Source: Rathayibacter sp. VKM Ac-2760 (GTDB lineage: Bacteria; Actinomycetota; Actinomycetes; Actinomycetales; Microbacteriaceae). From it: a stretch of 64,000 nt of DNA. Location: positions 682,001 to 746,000 of the forward strand of contig NZ_CP047173.1 of assembly GCF_009834185.1 (NCBI RefSeq), read 5' to 3'. A program made the translations under genes and the position numbers. Shown here piece by piece: positions 45,098 through 53,035 of this stretch (the stretch's first letter is position 1; each line of letters starts with the position of its first letter). The notes beneath the pieces were generated by a model. That model did no database searches. It was given only the letters and a program-made list of their open reading frames with translations, and had not been told where the DNA came from.

Positions 45098-45964
45098 TCA
45101 GCGACCGGCGCTGTAGTGGTTCTGGATCTGGGTGGCCGTGAGGGCGGTCGAGTAGACGGCGGCGTAGCGCAGGCTGCCGGAGAAGGAGGCGGGGCCGACG
45201 TTCGTCCAGGAGCCGCCGAGGGTGTCGTAGCCGATCTTCCAGTAGCCGGTGGTGTTCTCCGGGCTGCGGAAGGCGGTGTTGCCGGCGACCTTCACTCCGT
45301 CGAGCCAGAGACTCATGCCGGTGCTCGGCGAGAGGGTGGAGACGACGTGGTGCCAGGCTCCGTCGTTGACGGCGTTCGGGCTGGTGATCGCCTCGACGCC
45401 GCTGTTGTAGATGCCGAAGACGAGGCGGCCGTTGGCGCCGATGTAGGTGTGCCGGTCGTACTGGCTGCCCGCGGTGTCGCGGCTGCTGTTGAAGGAGAAG
45501 AGCTTGCCGCCCGCGACGGTGGTCTTGAACCAGATCTCGGTGCTGAAGGTGGTCGGGTTGACGAGCTGCAGCGGCGTGCTGAGGTACCCGTTCGTGCCGT
45601 TCAGCAGCCAGGAGCCGCCGGCGTCGCGCGGGCAGGCCTTCGGGGTGGTCGCGGAGCTGGTCATCCCCGGGCGATAGGTGCCGGGGTAGGCGCCGGAGTC
45701 GGTGTCGGCGGCGGTCGTCGATCCGCTCGTCTGGGCGAGGGTGTACGAGAAGAGCGCGTCGCCCTTGTCCGCGGCCACCGCGGAGTCGCAGGTGAAGAAG
45801 GCGGCGGCGCTGCCGACGGTGTTGGTCGAGTTGCGGATCGAGGCGACGTAGGCGCCGGAGGTGGCGGGGGCGAGGAGCAGCACGGCCGAGAGGGCGGCGA
45901 CTAGCAGGGCCGCGAGGGTGACGCGGGTGCTGCGCGGCGCGCGGGCGCGGCGGTGGCGGCTCAT
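45098..45964 (-). CDS. secreted LamG/concanavalin-like protein, probable SipW-type substrate
   Basis: 288-residue exported protein. The N-terminus is basic, then a hydrophobic span (about 14-34) followed by SGAYVASIRNSTNTVGSA, which matches the segment after the signal in the TasA-like protein of the same operon (SGFVASITNTNNTAASGS). The rest (about 110-288) is a LamG-type beta-sandwich: FSTEIWFKT, WHHVVSTL, LWLDGVKVAG and the terminal AVYSTALTATQIQNHY are typical. Probably a surface lectin or adhesive subunit. It overlaps the signal peptidase gene by 4 bp. Confidence 0.8.
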   Translation of the reverse strand: MSRHRRARAPRSTRVTLAALLVAALSAVLLLAPATSGAYVASIRNSTNTVGSAAAFFTCDSAVAADKGDALFSYTLAQTSGSTTAADTDSGAYPGTYRPGMTSSATTPKACPRDAGGSWLLNGTNGYLSTPLQLVNPTTFSTEIWFKTTVAGGKLFSFNSSRDTAGSQYDRHTYIGANGRLVFGIYNSGVEAITSPNAVNDGAWHHVVSTLSPSTGMSLWLDGVKVAGNTAFRSPENTTGYWKIGYDTLGGSWTNVGPASFSGSLRYAAVYSTALTATQIQNHYSAGR

Positions 45965-46971
45965 CGCGCGGGCTCGGGCTCGGGCTCGGTGGTCTCGGTC
46001 TGGGCGGTCTGGGTGGTGCGGGCCCGGCGGCCGTGCTCGCCGCGCGGCTCGTCCCCCGCGGGGAGGCCGACCAGCACGGTCCAGAGCACGGGCGCGGCGC
46101 AGACCGCGCCGAAGAGGATCCAGCCCCAGAGCGGCAGGTGCAGTGCCGAGGAGACGTTGTAGAAGTCCTCGCCGTTGGCGGGGACCTGGATGCTGCCGAC
46201 CTGGCCGGAGACGAGGTCGGCGTGGGTTCCGCCGACCGCCGTCACGCGGATCGGCAGCAGGCCGACCGAGACGAGCGAGGCGTCCGTCTGCCCGTCCTCG
46301 ACGGTCGCCTCGAGGACGACGATCCCGACGAACGGGCGGAGCACGAAGACGGTGAACGAGGCGACCAGCGAGATGCCGAGCACGCGCATCGCGGCGCGAT
46401 GGGTGGGCGAGGCGAGCAGGCGGGAGAGCAGCAGGACGAGGACGGAGCCGGCGAGGAGCATCGGCAGGCCCTTCGCGAGCCAGCCGACGCCGGGGAGCGC
46501 GACGACGACCTTGCCGATCAGCTGCTCGGCGCCGGTCGCCCACGGGTCGGTCGCGCCGTTGATGTCGCCGCGGGTGACGAGCGTGCCGTCGGCCGCGAGG
46601 TCGACGACGCGGTGGGTGTAGGTCTCGTCGGGCGTGGTGCTGGGGTGGAAGCTGACGACGTCGCCGACCCGGATGTCCGCGAGGGGCGTCGGCGCGGTCA
46701 GGACCAGGGTGCCGACGGGCGCGGCGGTGCCCATCGAGGGCGTCTGCACGATGAACCAGCGGCCACCGGAGAGGTGGAAGAGCAGGGCCGCGACGACCAG
46801 GGCGGCGACGGCGGCGGTGACGATCCAGGTGGCGAGGGTGCGCAGGCGGGTGCGGGGGGAGCGGGGGGAGCGGGGCTCGGGGGTGGTGCCGGGGGTGGTG
46901 GGGGCGGTGCCGGTCGGGACGGCGGTGGAACCGGGGAGCGCGGGTGCGGGGCGGGTCAGCAGCGTGGTCAC
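45961..46971 (-). CDS. signal peptidase I, SipW/archaeal type
   Basis: 336-residue membrane peptidase of family S26B. An N-terminal Pro/Thr-rich cytoplasmic segment leads to a span near 47-68; the nucleophile is in VQTPSMGTAAPVG near 76-88 and the histidine of the Ser-His dyad in YTHRVVDL near 118, in place of the lysine of LepB. TRGDINGATDPW near 134 completes the active site. More spans follow near 172-210 and 285-310. Such enzymes process special substrates of the TasA/CalY kind, two of which appear to be its operon partners. GAGGAGG lies 8 nt before the GTG start. Confidence 0.86.
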   Translation of the reverse strand: MTTLLTRPAPALPGSTAVPTGTAPTTPGTTPEPRSPRSPRTRLRTLATWIVTAAVAALVVAALLFHLSGGRWFIVQTPSMGTAAPVGTLVLTAPTPLADIRVGDVVSFHPSTTPDETYTHRVVDLAADGTLVTRGDINGATDPWATGAEQLIGKVVVALPGVGWLAKGLPMLLAGSVLVLLLSRLLASPTHRAAMRVLGISLVASFTVFVLRPFVGIVVLEATVEDGQTDASLVSVGLLPIRVTAVGGTHADLVSGQVGSIQVPANGEDFYNVSSALHLPLWGWILFGAVCAAPVLWTVLVGLPAGDEPRGEHGRRARTTQTAQTETTEPEPEPAR

Positions 46972-46992
46972 GGGTCCACCTCCTCGGCGGGA

Positions 46993-47017
46993 GGGGGCCG
47001 CCCAGGTGGCGGCCCCC
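46993..47017. terminator. hairpin between TasA-like and signal peptidase genes
   Basis: Perfect 10-bp stem GGGGGCCGCC/GGCGGCCCCC with a CAGGT loop, 22 nt upstream of the signal peptidase start. It may be a partial terminator that makes the TasA-like subunit more abundant than the peptidase. Confidence 0.6.
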
Positions 47018-47018
47018 G

Positions 47019-47066
47019 GTGCGGGTGTCGGGTTGTGCGGGTGTCGGGTTGTTCGGGTGTTGTGGG
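47019..47066. repeat. 16-bp tandem repeat
   Basis: GTGCGGGTGTCGGGTT occurs at 47019-47034 and 47035-47050 and continues as degenerate GT-rich sequence, in the gap after the TasA-like gene. Confidence 0.65.
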
Positions 47067-47112
47067 GGGTGTTTCTCGGGGTGGGGCGGGTGCTCCGGGG
47101 GAAGCTGTCTTC

Positions 47113-47160
47113 GGTGGTGGATCTCGAGACGCACGCTGCGCGGGCTGCTCGATCAGCGGG
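47113..47160. repeat. degenerate REP-like element
   Basis: GGTGGTGGATCTCGAGACGC through GGGCTGCTCGATCAGCGG, the inverted form of the window's REP-like element, ending 10 nt from the TasA-like stop codon. Confidence 0.6.
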
Positions 47161-47170
47161 GACCGCTCGA

Positions 47171-47824
47171 TCAGCTGGCGAAGGTCCAGGTCAGGGGCAG
47201 CGAGGCGGAGAGGCCCTGGTAGGTGTTGCCGGCCGAGGAGTCGAGCGTGACGGCGATGGTGAAGGGGGTGCTGGTGCCGGCGGTGACGGGGGTGGCGGAG
47301 AGCGACTTGGCGGCGGTGCCGGCGAGGGCGGCGGCGGTGCCGCTGTAGACGGTGGTGCTGCCGCTGGTGATGACGACGTTCAGCTTGGAGCAGAAGTCGG
47401 TCGCCGTGCCGGACGCGCCGGCGGCCGCGTTGGCCGACTGGGCGCAGGTGGCGCCCGGGGTGAGCGTGAAGGTGTTCGCCGAGACGGTGCCGGTGTTCTT
47501 GATGGTGATCGCGGTGCTGACGGTCTGGCCGGGGACCATGGTGGTCGATCCGCCGAACTTGTTGATGGTCGAGCAGGTCGCGGTGTTGGTGCTGACCGAG
47601 CCGCCGTCGGTGCTGAGGCAGGTGACGGGCGTGGTGCCGGTCGACTTCTCCTCCATGACGAGCGAGCCGGAGGCCGCGGTGTTGTTGGTGTTGGTGATGC
47701 TGGCGACGAAGCCGGACAGGGTTCCGGACATCGAGACCGACAGCAGCGCGGCGGCGGCGACGCTGGTGGCGAGGACGAGGGGGGCGAATCGGACGCGCTT
47801 GCGCTTGGCGGTGTGGTTCGACAT
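47171..47824 (-). CDS. TasA/CalY-like SipW-dependent exported protein
   Basis: 217-residue exported protein. A basic N-terminus (HTAKRKRVR) and hydrophobic segment (about 14-32) lead to MSGTLSGFVASITNTNN, the pattern found after SipW-type cleavage sites. The mature part is Ser/Thr/Ala/Gly-rich, beta-rich and holds six cysteines, with the conserved FxLTPG and IKNTGTVSA segments of TasA-like jelly rolls. It is likely a secreted filament or matrix subunit processed by the signal peptidase encoded next. AGGAG lies 8 nt before the ATG at 47824. Confidence 0.8.
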   Translation of the reverse strand: MSNHTAKRKRVRFAPLVLATSVAAAALLSVSMSGTLSGFVASITNTNNTAASGSLVMEEKSTGTTPVTCLSTDGGSVSTNTATCSTINKFGGSTTMVPGQTVSTAITIKNTGTVSANTFTLTPGATCAQSANAAAGASGTATDFCSKLNVVITSGSTTVYSGTAAALAGTAAKSLSATPVTAGTSTPFTIAVTLDSSAGNTYQGLSASLPLTWTFAS

Positions 47825-47851
47825 GACAGGACTCCTGATCGGGTAGAAGGT

Positions 47852-47951
47852 GAACTGCCGTGCAGTTCGCTGTGGGGTGTTGCTGTCCGGCCTTCGCTGG
47901 CGAGGTCCGGCTGGCTTGCTGGTAAAGTTACTTGACCACAAAGATACTTTG
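47852..47951. promoter_or_regulatory. divergent control region of TasA-like and MarR genes
   Basis: An AT-rich patch in GC-rich DNA holds two near-palindromes 16 bp apart, AAAGTTACTT (47924-47933) and AAAGATACTT (47940-47949, extended as CAAAGATACTTTG). They overlap a minus-strand promoter, -35 TTGCAA (47954-47949) and -10 TAACTT (47930-47925). In the leader of the TasA-like gene is a perfect palindrome GAACTGC-CGT-GCAGTTC (47852-47868). The first pair fits a MarR operator; the second could be a hairpin or another site. Confidence 0.6.
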
Positions 47952-48041
47952 CAATCGTTCTATTGCCCCCTGTTCGAGGGACGGGCCGCACGACACGGCC
48001 CGGCTCTCAGCCGCCACCGAGACGACACCGAGAAGGCCCGC

Positions 48042-48518
48042 ATGGACTCACCGATCACGCCCCCCGGCGCCTCGCCTCAAGGCTCGCCCGACGGCACGGC
48101 CCTGCGGCAGGCGCTGCGGCAGCTCGAGACCGCGCAGCGCGAGCTCCGCACCGCCGTCGCGCTGGACGTCGGCCTCGGCATCTCGGAGCTGAGCGCGCTG
48201 GAGGCGCTCGCCGAGGCGCCGGGCCTGACGCCGAAGTGGCTGGGGCTCGAGCTGTCGCTGACGACGGGCGCGGTCACCGCGCTGCTCGACCGCCTCGCGA
48301 AGGCCGGGCACCTCGATCGCGTCTCGAACCCCCAGGACCGCCGCAGCGTCCTGCTCCGGCTGACCGACTCCGGGACCGCCCTGCTCGCGACCGTCGACGA
48401 GCGCTACGGCGCGGTCGGCGCCGAGGTGCTGCGGGCGTCGCCGCGGCTGGGGGAGGACGAGATCGTCGAGGACCTCGCGCGGGCGGCCGCGGTCATCACG
48501 GCGCACACCATCGGCTGA
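48042..48518 (+). CDS. MarR family transcriptional regulator
   Basis: 158-residue winged-helix regulator. ISELSALEALAEAPGLTPKW near 48-67 and the recognition helix LSLTTGAVTALLDRLAKAG near 72-90 form the HTH; the wing is SNPQDRRSVLLRLT. GAGAAGG precedes the ATG. It is divergent from the TasA-like/signal peptidase operon and separated from it by paired near-palindromes, so it probably controls that operon and itself. A 12-bp palindrome ACCTCGCGAGGT (48545-48556) lies after its stop. Confidence 0.85.
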   Translation: MDSPITPPGASPQGSPDGTALRQALRQLETAQRELRTAVALDVGLGISELSALEALAEAPGLTPKWLGLELSLTTGAVTALLDRLAKAGHLDRVSNPQDRRSVLLRLTDSGTALLATVDERYGAVGAEVLRASPRLGEDEIVEDLARAAAVITAHTIG

Positions 48519-48555
48519 CCCCGCCGCTGACCACGAATCCGCTCACCTCGCGAGG

Positions 48556-48966
48556 TCAGTTCTGCGTCGCGCGGTCCTTCCGCAGCGACCACCGGTTGCG
48601 GCTCGCCGTCCGCTCGTAGTCGAACTCGGTCACCAGCGCCTGGATCAGCGCGAGACCCCGGCCGGACTCCGCGAACGCGTCCGGCATCTCGCGCGGGCCG
48701 GCGTCGATGCCGGGCGGGTCCGCGGTGTCGATCAGCTCGGCCCGGATCGCGTCGTCGTCGACGGTGACGACGAGGTGGCAGAGCACCGCGGTGGCGGAGG
48801 TGGCGTGCTGGAGGACGTTCGAGGCCAGCTCGACGACGGCCGTCTCGAACGCGATCCGGTCGCGCGCGTCGACGTCGTCGCGCTCCGCCCAGAGTGCGGC
48901 GAGCAGGTCGTGCACGACGTCGATCTCGTCGGGCGGAGTCCGGAAGGCGAGCGAGCGCTCAGTCAC
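48556..48966 (-). CDS. RsbW-like anti-sigma factor / ATP-binding kinase
   Basis: 136-residue GHKL-fold protein. The N box is FETAVVELASNVLQHA near 40-55, and the ATP-lid glycines are in ESGRGLALIQALV near 100-112; the middle DTADPPG takes the place of the G1 motif (DxGxG, here altered). Such proteins bind a sigma factor or phosphorylate a STAS antagonist. It is the last gene of a three-gene unit; its GTG start overlaps the STAS gene by 8 nt. Convergent with the MarR gene. Confidence 0.82.
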   Translation of the reverse strand: MTERSLAFRTPPDEIDVVHDLLAALWAERDDVDARDRIAFETAVVELASNVLQHATSATAVLCHLVVTVDDDAIRAELIDTADPPGIDAGPREMPDAFAESGRGLALIQALVTEFDYERTASRNRWSLRKDRATQN

Positions 48967-49291
48967 GGTACGCGTCGCCCGCGGAGTCGGAGCACGCGAG
49001 CACGCGGTCGAGGTTGGACAGCTCGAGCACCATCGAGACCTGCGCGCTCGGCGCCGCGATCCGCAGGTCGCCGCCGGCCTGCCGGGCGCTCTTCAGGCAG
49101 GCGACGAGCGCGCCGAGCCCCGTCGAGTCCATGAAGTCGATCCCGCTCAGCTCGACGACGATGCGGATGCCGCCCTCGTCGATCGAGCTCCGCACGGCGG
49201 TGCGCAGCTCGCCGGCCGTGGCCGTGTTGAGCCGGCCGGTGCCGCTGATCACGGCGATGTCGGGGGCGATCGTCCCGGTGCTGAAGGTCAT
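48959..49291 (-). CDS. STAS domain anti-sigma factor antagonist
   Basis: 110-residue STAS protein. GIDFMDSTGLGALVACLKSA near 54-73 holds the phosphorylatable serine in DSTGLG, the defining motif of SpoIIAA/RsbV proteins. Its partner kinase (RsbW-like) lies downstream and a PP2C phosphatase upstream, with overlapping stop/start codons on both sides, making a compact partner-switching cassette. Confidence 0.87.
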   Translation of the reverse strand: MTFSTGTIAPDIAVISGTGRLNTATAGELRTAVRSSIDEGGIRIVVELSGIDFMDSTGLGALVACLKSARQAGGDLRIAAPSAQVSMVLELSNLDRVLACSDSAGDAYRD

Positions 49292-50529
49292 GCGTGCTCC
49301 TCGTCGGTGTCCGCCGGTCCGGCGGAGGGCGGGGCCTCGTGCGTGCGCGTCACGAGGAGGGCGGTGATGTCGTCGATCGCGCGGCCGGAGCCGGCGAGGG
49401 CGGTCAGGGCGGTGAGGAAGCCGATGGCGCCGTCCGAGCTGCGGACGAGATCCGCCGCGAGGACCAGCGACTGCAGCGTCCCGTCGAAGAGGTCGAGCAC
49501 GCCGTCGGTGAAGGAGACCAGGGAGTCGCCCACGTCCAGCTGCACCGTCTGCGTCACCCAGCCGCCGTCCTCCGTGATGCCGAGCGGCAGCCCGAGGGCG
49601 GCGAGCCGGTGGAAGGAGCCGTCCGCGCGGACGATCACGGTGAGCCCGTGACCGGCGTCGACGAACTCGATCCGCCCGGTCGCGGTCTCGAGCCGGCCGT
49701 GGAAGAGGGTGGCGAAGGTCTCGGTGGCGGTGAAGTCCGGCAGCAGCTGCTCCGCGACCGCCGCGACGACGGCGTCGGGCGCGCCGCCCGCCCGCGCGCG
49801 GAAGGCGGAGCGGATGCCGGCCGCCAGGATCGCGGCTCCCGTGCCCTTGCCCATCACGTCGACCAGGGTGAGGTCGACGACGTCCTCGGTGGCGCTCCAG
49901 CTGTAGAAGTCGCCGCAGATCTGCCACTTGGGCAGCGACGCCCCGGCGAGGTCGTAGCCGGCCGGGTGGCGGAACGCGCCGGGAGCGAGTCGCGCCTGCA
50001 CGTCGGCGGCGCGGTCCCACTCCGCCGTGTCGCGCAGCTCGCGCTCGACCCACTGCCCGAACTCCTCGAAGAGCAGCTCCTCGTCGCGGCTGAGCGCGCG
50101 CGGGACGAAGTCGAGCAGGCAGAGGGTGCCGAGCTGCAGCCCGTCCTCCACCGAGAGCGGGCGGCCGGCGTAGAACTGCACGTGCGGCGGACCCGAGACG
50201 TGCACGTGCTGCGCCCAGGCGCCGTCGGAGCCGAGGTCCGGGACGACGAGCGTGCTCCGCTGGGCGAGGGTCGCGTCGCAGAAGGTGCCTGCCCGGGGGT
50301 AGGAGACCGGGCCGTCGGGCTGCGGCGACTTCGTGAAGAGCGTCGTCTCGTCGAGGAGGTGGATCTCCGCCACCGGCACGCGGAAGAGCTCCTGCGCCAT
50401 CCGGGTGATGCGGTCGAAGCGCTCCTCGGGGCCCGAGCCCATCAGGCCCAGGGCGTCGAGTGCTGCCGACGCGCGTGCCGCATCAGGCACCTCGGCCATC
50501 GACGGATCCTGACCGGTCTGCTGCGCCAT
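49288..50529 (-). CDS. GAF-PP2C phosphatase (SpoIIE/RsbU type)
   Basis: 413-residue signalling phosphatase. A GAF domain (about 25-175; FYAGRPLSVEDGLQLGTLCLLD near 130) senses an unknown ligand or redox state. The SpoIIE-type PP2C domain (about 205-395) has the metal sites GDFYSW near 207, LVDVMGKGTGAA near 222, FVDAGHG near 300 and FTDGVLD near 348. It should dephosphorylate the STAS protein encoded next. The start has GGGAGAC upstream. No sigma factor gene is attached, so the target lies elsewhere or is one of the window's ECF factors. Confidence 0.87.
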   Translation of the reverse strand: MAQQTGQDPSMAEVPDAARASAALDALGLMGSGPEERFDRITRMAQELFRVPVAEIHLLDETTLFTKSPQPDGPVSYPRAGTFCDATLAQRSTLVVPDLGSDGAWAQHVHVSGPPHVQFYAGRPLSVEDGLQLGTLCLLDFVPRALSRDEELLFEEFGQWVERELRDTAEWDRAADVQARLAPGAFRHPAGYDLAGASLPKWQICGDFYSWSATEDVVDLTLVDVMGKGTGAAILAAGIRSAFRARAGGAPDAVVAAVAEQLLPDFTATETFATLFHGRLETATGRIEFVDAGHGLTVIVRADGSFHRLAALGLPLGITEDGGWVTQTVQLDVGDSLVSFTDGVLDLFDGTLQSLVLAADLVRSSDGAIGFLTALTALAGSGRAIDDITALLVTRTHEAPPSAGPADTDEEHA

Positions 50530-50662
50530 CGTCTCCCGCGTTCTCCGTGCCGGAGGCGGTTCGTGCCCCCGCGACGACCGTAGCGTCCGGCGTGGAGGAG
50601 ACCGGCGCTCAGGCCCCCTTCCCCACCCGGACGGGGGTCGGCCGTCCATCACTCCGCGGAGA

Positions 50663-50687
50663 TTGCACTCAGTGGCGGTTAGTGCAA
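50663..50687. promoter_or_regulatory. TetR operator overlapping promoter
   Basis: Inverted repeat TTGCACT (50663-50669) and AGTGCAA (50681-50687), 25 bp in all, with two further TGCAC half-sites before the start codon. TTGCAC may also be the -35, with AAGTAT (50686-50691) as -10 17 nt later, giving near-leaderless transcription. Confidence 0.65.
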
Positions 50688-50698
50688 GTATGCACTCC

Positions 50699-51304
50699 AT
50701 GCACGAAACCGTGGCGACCCCGACCCGACGCGACCGCCGCGTGTCCGAGCGGCGCAGCGCGCTCGCCCGCACCGCGCGCGAGCTGACGATCCGCCACGGC
50801 TTCTCCGGCTTCACCGTGGAGGAGCTCTGCGAGGAGGCCGGCGTCTCGCGCCGCACCTTCTTCAACTACTTCCCGAGCAAGGAGTACGCGATCGTGGGCC
50901 GGCCGGAGGAGGGGCTCGACGACGAGAGCGTCGCGCCGTTCCTCGCGCGCCGCCCCGGCGTCACCCTGCTCGAGGACCTCGTCGACCTCGGAGCGGTGCA
51001 CTTCGCCGCGATCGGGCTGAACGCCGACAGCGTGCGCGAGTTCGTCGCCGTCGCCGACCGCGAGCCGAAGCTCCTGCAGGCCCTGCTCGACGTCGGCACC
51101 CAGCGCGACCTCCTCGTCGCCGACCTCGTCGCGCGGCGCGAAGGGCTCGACGCCGCCGATCCGGCCGTGCTGCTCGCCGTGCAGACCGCCGGCACCGTGA
51201 TCCGCAGCGCCGTCGGCGCCTACCTCGACTCCGACGGCTCCGTGCCGCTCGAGCGCCTCGCCCGCGACCGCATCGCGGCCGTGACGCGCCTCCTCCTGGG
51301 CTGA
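50699..51304 (+). CDS. TetR family transcriptional regulator
   Basis: 201-residue repressor. HTH at about 36-65, FTVEELCEEAGVSRRTFFNY followed by FPSKE, the canonical TetR block; the remainder is the all-helical ligand domain with a TetR_C-like end. ATG 50690, three codons upstream, is an alternative start. It precedes a DHA2-type exporter by 53 bp on the same strand, so it most likely represses that exporter and itself through the TGCAC-type inverted repeat over its promoter. Confidence 0.87.
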   Translation: MHETVATPTRRDRRVSERRSALARTARELTIRHGFSGFTVEELCEEAGVSRRTFFNYFPSKEYAIVGRPEEGLDDESVAPFLARRPGVTLLEDLVDLGAVHFAAIGLNADSVREFVAVADREPKLLQALLDVGTQRDLLVADLVARREGLDAADPAVLLAVQTAGTVIRSAVGAYLDSDGSVPLERLARDRIAAVTRLLLG

Positions 51305-51357
51305 CTCCGCCCCGCCTGCCCCTGACCCCTCACGCCCCACCCGACCCCGAGGACACC

Positions 51358-52995
51358 ATGACCGCCACCGCCTCTCCGCTCCTGCTCACGCAGCGCCGGA
51401 TCTGGATCATCTTCTCCGCGCTGATCGCCGGCATGCTCCTCTCCAGCCTCGACCAGACCATCGTCTCGACCGCGATGCCGACCATCGTCGGCCAGCTCGG
51501 CGGCGTCGAGCACCAGGCCTGGATCACCACCGCCTACCTGCTCGCGACCACGATCGTGATGCCGATCTACGGCAAGTTCGGCGACGTCCTCGGCCGTCGC
51601 ACGCTGTTCCTGATCGCGATCGCGCTGTTCACCCTCGCCTCGGTCGGCTGCGCGCTGGCCGGCGACTTCTGGTCGTTCGTCGTCTTCCGCGCGCTGCAGG
51701 GCCTCGGCGGCGGCGGGCTGATGATCCTCTCGCAGGCGATCATCGCCGACATCGTGCCCGCCAACGAGCGCGGCAAGTACATGGGCCCGCTCGGCGCCGT
51801 CTTCGGCCTCTCGGCCGTCGCCGGACCGCTGCTCGGCGGCCTCTTCGTCGACCACCTCACCTGGCAGTGGGCGTTCTACATCAACATCCCGGTCGGCATC
51901 GCGGCCTTCGCGATCGCCTGGTTCGCGCTGACCCTGCCGAGCAAGCGGGCTACCAAGCGGATCGACGTGCCCGGCGTCCTGCTGCTCTCGATCGCCACCA
52001 CCTGCCTCATCTTCTTCACCGACTTCGGCGGCGACGCCGCGCACGGCTGGGGCGCCCTCGAGACCTGGGCTTTCGGCGCCGGCCTGATCGCCGCGGTCGC
52101 CGGCTTCATCTGGGTGGAGTCGCGGGCCGAGGACCCGATCATCCCGCTCAGCCTCTTCCGCAACCCGATCTTCGTGAATGCGACGGCGATCGGCCTCACG
52201 CTGGGCCTCGGCATGTTCTCGGCCATCGCCTTCGTGCCGACCTTCCTGCAGATGGCGTCCGGCACCTCGGCCGCCGCGTCCGGCCTGCTGATGCTGCCGA
52301 TGATGGCGGGCCTGATGGGCACGTCGATCTACTCGGGCATCGCGATCTCGCGCACCGGCCGCTACAAGGCCTTCCCGATCGTCGGCGCGCTGCTGACCGG
52401 GCTGGCGATGGCGGCGATGACCACGCTGACCGCCGAGACGCCGATCCCGCTGATCTGCGTCTACCTCTTCTTCTTCGGCGCCGGGCTCGGCCTGATCATG
52501 CAAGTCATCGTCCTGGTCGTGCAGAACGCGGTCGCCCCCGAGATGATCGGCACGGCGACCAGCACGAACAACTACTTCCGCGAGGTGGGCGCCTCGCTCG
52601 GCGTCGCCGTGTTCGGCACGATCTTCACCAACTCCCTCGCGGAGAAGCTGACCGGCGTCTTCACCGACGCAGGCGTCGCCGACGTCGGCGGCGCGACCGC
52701 CACGCTCGACCCGCAGGCGCTGAACGCCCTGCCGGACGACGTCCGCGACGGCGTCGTCCGCGCCTACGCCGAGTCGCTGGCGCCGGTGTTCTGGTACCTG
52801 CTGCCCTTCATCGCGATCGCCTTCGTGCTCGCGCTGCTGCTGAAGCAGATCCCGCTGTCCGACCAGTCGGGCATGGTCGCGCGCGGCGAGGCCGTCGGCG
52901 GCGAGGAGGCGGAGCGCCTGCACCGCGAGAGCCTCGCGGCACCGGCCGCCGGGGTGCGGTCGGAGGCTCCGGAGGACGCGCGCGCGGACCGCTGA
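51358..52995 (+). CDS. DHA2 family multidrug efflux MFS transporter
   Basis: 545-residue, 14-span drug:proton antiporter of the EmrB/QacA group. The first span carries the group motif SLDQTIVSTAMPTI near 21-34, loop 2-3 has GKFGDVLGRRTLF near 71, and the motif C segment in span 5 (GAVFGLSAVAGPLLGG near 142) marks it as an exporter. The last loop (about 445-475) is large and outside. GAGGA precedes the ATG. Control by the adjacent TetR protein is expected. Confidence 0.9.
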   Translation: MTATASPLLLTQRRIWIIFSALIAGMLLSSLDQTIVSTAMPTIVGQLGGVEHQAWITTAYLLATTIVMPIYGKFGDVLGRRTLFLIAIALFTLASVGCALAGDFWSFVVFRALQGLGGGGLMILSQAIIADIVPANERGKYMGPLGAVFGLSAVAGPLLGGLFVDHLTWQWAFYINIPVGIAAFAIAWFALTLPSKRATKRIDVPGVLLLSIATTCLIFFTDFGGDAAHGWGALETWAFGAGLIAAVAGFIWVESRAEDPIIPLSLFRNPIFVNATAIGLTLGLGMFSAIAFVPTFLQMASGTSAAASGLLMLPMMAGLMGTSIYSGIAISRTGRYKAFPIVGALLTGLAMAAMTTLTAETPIPLICVYLFFFGAGLGLIMQVIVLVVQNAVAPEMIGTATSTNNYFREVGASLGVAVFGTIFTNSLAEKLTGVFTDAGVADVGGATATLDPQALNALPDDVRDGVVRAYAESLAPVFWYLLPFIAIAFVLALLLKQIPLSDQSGMVARGEAVGGEEAERLHRESLAAPAAGVRSEAPEDARADR

Positions 52996-53035
52996 CGCGG
53001 CTCAGGGCGGGCTCGCAACGAAGGGCGAGCAGGCG

